The notes under the pieces were generated by a model. It worked only from the letters and a program-made list of their open reading frames with translations, ran no database searches and was not told the DNA's origin. Positions 17,187 through 29,100 of a stretch of 64,000 nt of DNA are shown here, one piece after another. Origin of the DNA: JANRLF01 sp033762815. GTDB taxonomy: Bacteria; Bacteroidota; Bacteroidia; Chitinophagales; CAIOSU01. Position numbers and translations under genes: made by a program. The DNA is taken from NCBI GenBank assembly GCA_033762815.1, contig JANRLF010000002.1, positions 124,001 through 188,000 of the forward strand, given 5' to 3'. The first letter of the stretch is position 1. Every line of letters starts with the position of its first letter.

Positions 17187-20100
17187 ATGCATAAACGGAT
17201 AGCTTCATTGGCCGTACTGACATTGCTATGTCTTTTAGGAAGAGCAAGCAATATCAATCTTTTTACCAACGCATGTACTGTTTCGCCCACATGTACAAAC
17301 GTACCATTTGCCTTAACTATGGTAAATACCGATGCGGTTAACCCCGCTTCGTTTGATTTAACTATAACTTTTAATGATGTTGATGTGAATGCGGACGCCA
17401 ACTTCGTACTTATTACAAATCCTTACGCTTCGGTTTCTGCATCAGGAGATGATTTTGTAACAATTCAAGTTGTCAACTTGCCATCAGGCTCAACAACCCT
17501 AAGCTATAGCATATACTTACCTTGTGAACTGATTCCCAATTCCAACCCGACAGGCCAGACGTTTTATCTTGACCAAACTTTTAGCACCTCTAATGTTACG
17601 AATGGATTCAATGTTTCACTTCCGCAAGTGCTGCATTGCCAACTAGAGTTTGATTATCTATCACAGGCATCAACTTCTACTGGTTACAATGTAAGTGTCC
17701 CTTTTGGAGGTTCTGGAATTATAAGGGATACACTTATCAATGCGTGGACTAATGATTTTACCGGCTTTATTGATATGACTGCAGATTTTAATGGTTGCAA
17801 TGCCACATTAGGAAACTTCACGTATGAATTGATTAGCTCTCAAAATGTTTCTTCAGGTGTTTTGCCCATAACATTTCCTAGTCAAATCAATGTACAACAA
17901 GGCTATAAATTGGTGGTAGCAGCCAGTGTGACAATGAGTGATTGTAGTGATTGCAATTTCATACCTGTACACATTAAGTGGGGCTGCCAGTTGAATACAT
18001 GTCGAGATATTACAAAACCGCTAAGTATCGATGTGCAAAATGCATCTTTCCCACATGTAAGTATTACGCGTATCACCCCTACAGAGCAGATAGCTTGGGA
18101 CCCAAGTTGCTCTGGTGATGAAACATTATGGGAGTACTTGATTATTAATGAAGGTTCTATTCCTGCAGAAAATGTAAGGCTATGGCTCCAAAATACATGG
18201 GCGAATTCTTTTACCTTTATCCAACAATCATCTGTCGAACTGTTACCCGTTGATTCTAGATTCCCCCAGTTTACATCCCCTATATTGCCATATCCTGTAG
18301 GAGTATTTACCGCCTATGGCCTGCAAGGAACGGCTGCGAGTTGTGCAAATGTTTATCCCCAAAACGATCCGGCAATACAAGAATATAAGTTTGGGTATAA
18401 TATCAATTTTCAGCTAGGTGGAGGGCAAGCACTTATTCTTCGTTTTAAAACATATCGGTGCTGTGCGAGTAATGTAAGCTTTGAAGATGCTATGGTCGAG
18501 GGTATTAACTATAACCGATGGCTTTTAAAAGGATGGTTTGGTCACCAGTGTGTCGGCTCCGATGTACAAATGTATCAGGGACCCGACATACCCTACAGCA
18601 ATAACAACAGTACACACCCTCTTAATGAGTTCAACCATTGGGGCGGAGCCATTAGCGGCAATCTTTATGATGCTGACTCGAAACCAGATTTAGGATTAAG
18701 CCAATCCATAGAGCAAACAATTACCGACCTTACAGGAGGGCCGAATGGTACTTGCGGTAGTTTTGAGGAGTTTCAAGTGGTCAATTGGTCATTCCCTAGT
18801 TTAGTAACCAATGTCTCTGATTATGATGCGGATATTTTTTGTCCTAATTATACTGGATTGCCTGATTTGGTAGGCGACAATCCTACTGGTAAATTTAGAA
18901 TAGAAGTGACTTTGCCATCAAATGTGGAATTAGATGGCTCTATACCGCTTACTATCACCTCAGGCAATATTACTTGGACCGCTTTAACTTCATGGAATCA
19001 AGTAACTGGGGGATATGAAGCATTCTTTGATATAGATCAGGGCTGGGCAGTCAATGGTGGCGCAATAGTGGCACCAGCTACTAGCAGAATTTTGCGGGAC
19101 TTTTTAGAAGGACCTTCTACCATAAATCTTAGGTTAAGAGCATGCTGTCCGCTGCAAGGTTCAGGCACACAGCAGGTAGATGTGGCTACCCAGTTTATAC
19201 CCAACCCTTCCGGTGGTTGTACGGATTGTAGGATCAATCTTTCCAAAGTTCCTATTGTTCTTAATCTACATTGTCCGGGCTGTGTAACCCCTGGAATCAT
19301 CATTGAAGAATTTACATTGCATAGGACTAACTATGATTTTGAAGACATTAACGATGATGGGTTGCCCGAAGGCGCTAATGGAAACAACCAACTGATACCT
19401 ATAGATATAACAAGTTACAATCCGGCGGGTGACATTAAGCGAACTGCATCCATTATTGGTGATCGGTTGGAATCCACCGTTTTAGGGCGTTTGCAGGAAG
19501 GCGATGCCACAAATACGGGATTTGAGTTGGAGCCTTGGGAACAAGGTTGCGGAGGTAATGTACACTTGGACCATTTATACTTAGAACAAATAGTACCCAA
19601 TGTGAATGTACCATATTTGAATATAGACAATAGTACAACCATAGAACTAATACATATACGCAACAGTACCGCTACAAGCCATTCCATACCATTTGTACCG
19701 GTACCATATGTATACGGGGGTAATACCTTTTTTACTTATTATGTTGATTTAAGTACCCTAACTCCTCCGATTGTAATACAGGATAATGATACCGTAATTT
19801 TAAAAAGTCAATATTCGGTATGCGCTAATCCCTCTGATGTCGATGGTATTACCGTAAACAATTTAATGTACTTTACCCCGATGCCTTTACCCATTAATAC
19901 CCCTCCTTCATTAAGCCACCCATTACTTCCTGATGACTGGCCAGTTAATGGCTCCCCTTCTTGTACTGATCCTAACGGAGCCCCCTTATGGGTGTGTGAG
20001 GGTATGGGCGGTATGCATTATATTTATCCTATAAAGCATCAGATTACCCACAATGAAATACAATCAAATTTTTTTACTAATCCTACGCAATGCTCAAAAC

Positions 20101-23100
20101 CGGGTAATGTAGAGGTAAGTTATTACATTAAAGGCCCCGGACCATATAATGCGTTTCCTTATGAGTACCGTTTAATGCCTGATATAGATGAGCTACAACT
20201 TGATTTGGGTCCGCAGTTATCAGGTACACCAGGACCAGTAAGCTTTCATTTAAATGTACCCGATGGTTTTGAAGCATCCGTGGTCAATCTTTATACACGA
20301 GCCAATGATTATCGATGTTTCAATGTGCCCATCCCATCAGCCATTGGTAATTCAGGTGTAGTGCCTAATACGTCGGTTACCGGCCCTGCCTCTATGGACT
20401 TCTTTCCTGATTTGACTTCGATCGAATATATGCCAATGTATACCACTGTATCAGGTATAAACGCAAATCCCATCAATGGGTTTATTCCTGCCCCCAGTTT
20501 ATGCCCACCAGCACAGAATAATGTACCGTTCCAATATTTGCAGTTCAATTCTCAACCAATTTTGCTGCTAAGTGATGAGTCGTTTACCCAAGGTATTCAA
20601 TATAAACTGCGGGCACTCTGCAGTTCGGATGTGGATGAAACCACCATTACCAACAACGATTTCAGTGCCACTATCCCAAATTATGCTGATGGATGCAACC
20701 CTGCCAACCAAGATATTGAAGTGCATAGCAATGCAGCTCCTATTACTATTAGCCAGCCAATTTTCCAATTGCAGGCACAGTTTGAGGCACCTGTTTATAA
20801 CCAGTCCACTGTTACTTTCTCTTTCACATTGACTACACCAGCAGGTGCTACGGCAAGTAATGCGATGGTGTACTTTAATACAGACTTATTGCCTAGCGAT
20901 ATAAGCTTGAATGGGTTCTTCTTCCACAATCCTTCACCTCAACCAATCATTGGCTCAGGTTTAATCTATAATGGGGGCAATTATTTTATGTTCCCATTGG
21001 GCGAAATAGCTGGTACTTATTATTATTCCATTTCCTTTAACTACGACAACTGTAATGTGCTCACTTCCACGGATGACTTTTTGTTGCCGCTATCCTATAA
21101 CTGGAATTGCGATGGATATATCCTTCCAGAGCCGAACGGTGGCCAACCTGAGGATAACTGTTCGCAACCACAATCAGTTACGCTTGATTTGACCCCACCT
21201 GAAGTGTTTGCTGATATCGTTAACTCTGAATTCCCTTATTTGAATTCGTGCTCCCCTTACTCATTTACTACTACTCTCCATAGTGTTGAATTGGGTGGCA
21301 TTGGTAATATTATTGGTGAAATTTACTTGCCTGAAGAGATTATTGTAGACGGTGGGTTTTCGTTAAGTATGGATAATCAAACCCCATGTGCCATTACCCC
21401 CACAAGTTTTTTAAACAACGGCAATGGCTATAATGTCTATACCTTCGACCTTACCAACCTCACTTCCTTTGCCGATATGGGTACTGCACCATGTGTTGAC
21501 AATATGGTAGGGTTCGATGGCATGAATTCGGTTGACGGCTCTGAGCTTACCATTAGCTTTGATGTACATACCACTGCTTGCACCACTATCGACCCAGCAT
21601 ATGTAGTTTTTTCTGGTATCTATTATTGCGGCACACAGTTCAGCCAAAGCGATTCTTTTAACATCGATCCTGATGGATTTGCTGTACCTGTATCTAATAA
21701 CTGCTTTGATTTACCGAATTTCAGCAGCCAAATTATCTGTAGTACCGGAGTATACAATTATCTCTTTACTGCCAGTGATAATGCTAATTTCCCCATTACC
21801 GCTGATTGGGACAACATGCCAGGCATTGAAGATACATTTGATGAAACTGACCCTAATCCCCATTCTACCGCACCAGTTGGTGGTTTTCAACCAGGGCAAA
21901 CCTATACACTTACAGTCACAGATGCTTCAGGTACATGTAGCCAAAGTATTACGGCCACTATCAATTATCCAGTAGAAGCCACAGCAATTGGCATTGATGC
22001 GCTTTGTTATGGGTTGAATGGCACAATATCCATTACTAATGTAACTGGGGGCAGTCCGGATCCGCTCGACCCACCTACTAGTTATACCTACATTTTTAAT
22101 GGACAAACTCATACTTTTACTACTCCTTTTCCACATAATATCCCTGTACCTGCAGGCACATATAATATTACGGTACAAGTTGATCATCCAAATGGCACTT
22201 GTACAGACCATATAACCGTTACCATTAATCAGCCGCAACAACTGGCGATAAATGTTGTAGAAGTTGTTCCTGCTTGTAATACTGGCAATGATGGCTCTAT
22301 TACGGTAAATGTAACGGGGGGCATTCTGGATTATGACTACAATTGGAATCCTAATGTTAGTAACGGACCTGTAGCTTCAAATTTAGCACCTGGGCTTTAT
22401 ACATTGCAGGTTTATGATCAAAATCATTGCCCGGCAACACTATCGATAGATGTTCCCGAATTGTTGGAAGTAGTAGTGGATGTTATCCATACCTGCAATA
22501 ATGAATGCAATGGGGAAATAGCATTGAATGTAACAAGTACGGGGAGCAACAGTATTTTAACTTACGGCTGGCAGGATTTGGACAATAGTAACCCCTTGCC
22601 CCCTACCGCATCTATTACAAATCTTTGTGCAGGGCAATATGCTTATACTGTTACAGAATCGCCTACAGGATGTACGGTAACTGATATTGTTGAGGTAAAT
22701 CCCTCCACACTTATAGTCCTTGATTTGGACTTTACCCAAGTTACTTGTTATGGTGATGAGGATGGCTCAGCTTCTGTAGGTGTTGTATCTGGTGGTGTGG
22801 CACCATTTGAATATGAATGGTCGTCACTTGATCCACAATGGCCGCATCAAACAACTCCTAGCATCAACAATTTACCCGCAGGCACATATACCGTAGTGGT
22901 TACTGATGCGAATGGTTGCTTCATGTCTGGAGTTGTAACTGTCCTTAGCCCTGATCCAATTGTAATTAATCTAAGCCAAACAATGCCAATTTCTTGTGTA
23001 GGTAGTACCGACGGGGAGTTGTCAACTAATGTGACTGGAGGCAATGGTGGATATACTTTTGCATGGACAGCCCCAATTACAGACCCCGACCCGTCAGCAG

Positions 23101-26100
23101 GTGGTTTAGGCGCAGGTACTTACACCGTAACAGTAACCGATATGTTGAATTGCCAAGCTTCAGAAAGCATCACTATTTCCGATCCACCTGCCTTTGCAAT
23201 GCAAATGTATTTTGACTATCGCGCCTGCGATATTGATGATAGGGCAATAGTATACGTGAACTTCTGTGATGACAACCTGCAAAATTGTACCCCTGGCACA
23301 CCAGGCTATACATTCAGTTGGAGCTCTCCTAATTGCATATATAGTAACCTTCCGCCTTTATACCCCACCACCATTACTGTACCAGGAACATATACATTGA
23401 CGATTACCGATGCCAATGGATGTTCTATTGTTCAACCTGTAACTATTGAGCATCAATCCCCAATCAACATTACCCCTACCGTTGTCAATGCGGACTGTGG
23501 TACAAGCAATGGCTCGATAACCCTGACTGTAACAGGCGGTGTGGAAAACTGGCCATATGAATATCAATGGTCGCCTAGTGGACCCAATTCCCCAACCAAT
23601 ACCAATTTAGCACCAGGGAGTTATGTAGTTACAGTAAGCCAACATGAAACAGGCTTATACGGGAACGAGATTTGGCGATGTGAAGAGATACTTCATATAA
23701 AAGTATTAGGAGATTTTACACCCCAAGTAGAAGTGACCAACGCTTGTTTCGGCGAATCTAATGGAAGTATTGAAATATTAAATCCTCAAACGGGAGATTA
23801 TTATACCTTATGGGAAGGTACTGTTCCTTATCCAAGTTACAATCCAGTGTATAATGGGTTGGCACCAGGGCAGTATACCATTGTTGTTGGCAATTCTATA
23901 ACATTCTGTATTGGCTCTATAACGGTAACAGTAGGTGAAAATCCAGAAATAGTAATGATAAACAATGCCGGAAGCTATGTGCATTGTTTTGGGGAAAGCT
24001 CAGGAAGTATTATTCCTATAATTGGTGGTGGTACACAACCTTATCACTTCCAGTGGGGGGCACCTATCCCATCAGGGCAAAGTACAGATGCCAATCAATA
24101 TAACCTATATGCGGATAGTTACCCGGTAACCATTACTGACGATATTGGATGTACACTAGAATATGTTTATGATATAATTGAACCCGCACAGTTTGTCATC
24201 GTACCCTATAACGTTACCCCTGCTAGCAGTTGCAATGCCAATGACGGTTCGGTATTGCTAGGCTTCGGTGGGGGGCCCTATCCTGATAATATCCATTATT
24301 CCATCAGTTTCAATAACGGTATGGAAGTATGGTACGGGCCAATTAATACAGGTCCTGTACAACTAAACAATCTTGTTCCGGGTAGTTATACTATAGATGC
24401 ATATAGCAGTTCTTTCCAATGTCCCGCAGATGAGATTATAGTAGAAATTGGAGGTGGACTTAATATTGACGCGATCATCCAACCTGCCTCATGCCACAAT
24501 TTCAGTGATGGCACTGCCAATATCGATGTGTCCAATGCCACCGGTACCGTACATTGCATATGGACAACCCTACCAGGGCCACCCGACCAATTGAGTATGA
24601 CGGGATTAGCAGCAGGAAGTTATCCATTAACTATTTACGATGATGTTTGTACGACTTCCTATACTATAACGGTTACTGAACCTGATCAAATAATCCCTTC
24701 TATTGCCATTGTTGCAGAACCCTGTAATGATGCAACAGGTGAGTTAACTGTTATCGCTGTTGGCGGTTCGGGCAATTTCAATTTCGTATGGTCATCATCA
24801 GACCAAAACTGGCCACACCAATTGAGCCAAACTATTTCGAACTTAGTTGCCAATACTTATACCGTTACCGTATCTGAAGTCAATAACAACAATTGCTTTG
24901 CAGTTGCGTCCATTGATTTGTTGAATTCCCAAAATTGCTGCAAACATATTTATGGAGAATTTGTGGAGAGTTTTGACGATGTAACGATTGCGGATGGTAA
25001 TGAAGAAAATGCATTCAATATTTATGCAAGTACCTTTTCAGACTGGATGGTTGCAACAGGAACCCCGAGTATTTATGGAAATGGTGACATACCAGGAGTA
25101 ATCGCAGATGAGGGTCTTCAATATGCCGTATTAAGGGTATGCGATCAATCTTCCAGCAATTTATTATCTGAAGGTTTATTGTTCAGCTACCCTTTTCTTA
25201 CCGCAGGGAACTATGTTATTTCTGCCTCATTGATGAACATCCCCATTGGCACTAATTCGGGGGTTGAGTTGGATTTATACTTATTGCAAAACCCAATAAA
25301 CTACAACTATCAATCAGGGGTTGATTGTATGCCTACCGATCCGGTCCCTTTTCCCCCAGATGCCTTTTTGTTAACCACTTTTTCTAATATACAGCAGGGC
25401 ACCTGGCAAGGACAAAGTATCACGTTTTCGAATCTTCCAGCCAATTATAACTATCTATGGTTTAGGGCACGCTACACTAATCCCAATATACAGCAGGACC
25501 CAGCAATGTTGGCATTAGACAGGATTATTATTCAATATGACTTCCCTAACAGCCTTCTTATTACTGACGTAGTCGATAACATAAGTTGCCATGGTGCTTG
25601 CGATGGCTCCATCGATATATCTATAGCAGGTGGAACCCCACAGTACAATATTTATTGGAACGGTCTACCAACTTCTGGCCCCAACCCTCCTGATCCTACT
25701 TTGGAGGATCAATCTAACTTATGTCCCGGGCTTTACATAGTAAATGTTACTGACTTACGGGGCTGTACTGCTTCGGCAAGCTTCAACATTACCGAACCTG
25801 CGGAAATGGTTTTGAATGCCACAGCAACCCCATTGAGCAACTGCAATGCCAATGACGGACAAATTGACCTCACTTTCTCTGGTGGCAGCGGAGATTTTGT
25901 TTTATCATGGGGTACAAGCAGTGTATCCATCACATCACCAACCACCTCTTGGAATATAGCTGGTTTATCGGCAGGCAATTATGTTTTAACGCTGATGGAT
26001 GTGGCGAACGGCTGCACCGTGAGTACTACGGTACAGGTAACCGGGGGGATAATTGTCAACGCACAGGTTAACCCGGAAACCTGCCTAGGCCAGAACGGCA

Positions 26101-29100
26101 GTATCTATTTAAATCCTTCAGGGGGGTTAAGCGGCTACAGTTTTAATTGGATTAATCCAAGTGGACAGTTTGGTAATGCTATTTATGGGCTTTCAGCAGG
26201 CACCTACACCGTATTGGTAACCGACATGAACCAATGCTCTACCTTAGTCAACATTGAGGTACCGTTAATCGATGATTTTCAGCTTAGCTATACCGTAGTA
26301 GAACCAAGTTGCCATGGATATAGTAACGGTAACATTGTATTTAATCCAAGTGGGGGTATCGGGGGATATCAGTTCCATATAGTTGAAACTGACCCCAACA
26401 ACAATGTATTTTACGATGTTTGGTCAGGAAACTATGGGTTCTATGATCTAAGTGCTGGCGAATACTCAGCGACCGTAACCGATATTGGCAGCCAATGTAG
26501 TTTGACAATTAACTTCACGATAGAAGAACCTGATCCATTGGTAGTTTCTTTAACCCATACTGATGCATACTGTGGAAGCGATAATGGTACCGTAACCGTA
26601 GATGTTTCAGGCGGTACACCAGGTTATACTTACACGTGGACCATGCTGCCGAGCGGACAGCAGTTTTTTCCTTGGCAGAATGGCAATTCTTTTAACGGGT
26701 TCGGTGGCAGCAACTATGAGCTCACGGTCACTGACGACAATGGCTGCTCACATTCTCAGCAATTTACAATATTGCAAACGGGATTTCCTTTAGTGCAGAC
26801 ATCTGGTATCGACCCTATCTGTACCGCATCCAACGGTACGCTCATGGCTCAAATAGTAGGAGGTGGGGTAGGACCATATACCTTCCAATGGTTTGATGAC
26901 AATGGAGACCCTGTTGGACAGCCATCATCTGCACCTGACCACACGATTGTAAGTGTGGCAGACCAGCCCGCTGGACAGTACTTTGTAGTAGTATTTGATG
27001 CCAACCAATGTCAATCAGGCAATGGAGTGGAATTAGTTGCTGAAATACATGACGTGAATGTATTTGTCGACGTGGACAACCCTTGCACAATAGGCGCAGA
27101 GGTAAATGCCGTCGCCATACCTTCTGGTGGTACTGAATCCTATAGTTATCATTGGCATTGGGATACTCCAACGCCTACGGATGATTATACCGAAGATATC
27201 AGCAATTTACAGGCTGGAGTGACCTATAGCTTAACTGTTACCGATGCCAATGGATGCAGCGGGACTGCCAGTGTGGTAGGACCTGAAGAATGCTGTATAG
27301 GATACTTTAAGGAAACACATACTATAGTCAACGACCAATATGTAACCGATCATTCTCAAAATGGTTACCTGATATTCCCTGAAAGAGCATTTATCGCCCA
27401 AAACCTGATTATTCCCCCTACCGTGAACATAGTAGACATTACCAACTGTGATGTAGTTTTCAATGAGCATACATTAATTGAACTGCAAGGAAATACCCAT
27501 TTAAGGGCAAACAATTCGGTATTTAGGCCTTGCAGTGAAAATACTAATTGGAGTACCATTCTGTTTAGAGGCAATAGTACTGGGCAGGTGAATGAATGTA
27601 CCTTTAAAAATGCAACCTGTGGATTGTTCATGTTCAATGTATCTTCGGGCGGCGTGTCAGCCAACAGCAATCTATTTAGAAATTGCATTATTGGCATTTT
27701 AGCAGCTGGCGGCCATCTTACTGAAGAAATAACGGGTAATTCTTTTGTTAGGGATAACAACTATCATCCTTATCTGCCCTTAAACGGAAACCCGCCCTTG
27801 TTCCCGCCTGCGGAAAACAGAGGTATCTATTTGTACTATACCGCAATGGATAAAATGATTTCTGACAATAGTTTTATCTATAGTGATATTAGCCCAATTC
27901 AGCTTTCTTATGGAATTTATAGTGAAAGCTCTGATGCAACTATTTCTCAAAACAACTTCATAAACCTTTATAGAGCATTGGAAGCTACGGGCGACAATTC
28001 ATCCTTAACATTTGCTAGCAATACCATCAGTTATGATGAAGGCGGTAACCAAAATACCGCTGGTATACATGCTATTAGTGTGATCAATAGTACTGTTGGC
28101 ATTTATTATATCGGTGCGAACGAGATAAACTATTCGCACCAATCAGCTGAAGGGAACTTACCGTTTGGTGATGTTGCCATTTATGCTGAAGATATAGGCG
28201 ATAGAATGATAATTGCACAAAATGAGATTAAAGGATTCAATATTGGTATTCAAGCGAAAAATGTTAATGACCTAACGGTGGCCGCCAACAAAATTTATGA
28301 GTTCTTGAATCAAGGGATTTATGTAGAAGGTTGCGGCAACGCCATGGTAACGTTAAATGAAATTCATGGTATAGGATTCGCATTGCCATCTTTATTCATG
28401 GCCGGGATACATGCACCCAATCCCTTGGGAGGCTTGTTCATAACCAAAAACATCATTAGGATGCACGGGATAGCGGACATTGACGATTATGACCAGCAAA
28501 CAGGATTACCTACTTACCATAACTTGGGTATAAGCAATGGTATTGAGTATGCTGCCGGCCACGGATATAACACTATGATGCATAGGATACGTGAAAACTG
28601 TATTTATGATTGTCAACGTTCAATATTTCTTTTTGATGGGCCAAATACCGATTACAGTATACCTGCCATTGTCAATAACCATTTGTATAATTATACCGAT
28701 GCGGGTCTATTTATCCAAGATTATTATGGCCATCCAAACGGTGCATTATTTGGAGATATTGGCAATAATACCGACTTACCGTTCTCGGCTGGAAGAAATA
28801 CCTTTGTCAGCAACTTTCTACCAACACCAGATAATTGGGGAAATGCGCTTGACATTGAATCTACCAATCCTATATGGTCATTTGGCAATTCAGCCGATTT
28901 GCGTATAAATAATAATGTCCAAATTCTAAGTCCTGACGTAGTTTATACAAGCAATGCGAGTTGTGCTGGTGTATTAGGCAATAGTTCTAACGAATACCAT
29001 GAAGATTTGTTTCCCTTATTCATGATTAGGGAGGAATCCAATGAAAATGAATCCGAAGAATCGCCATTGTTTTCAACCTCTCAGCTTAACGAGATTAAAA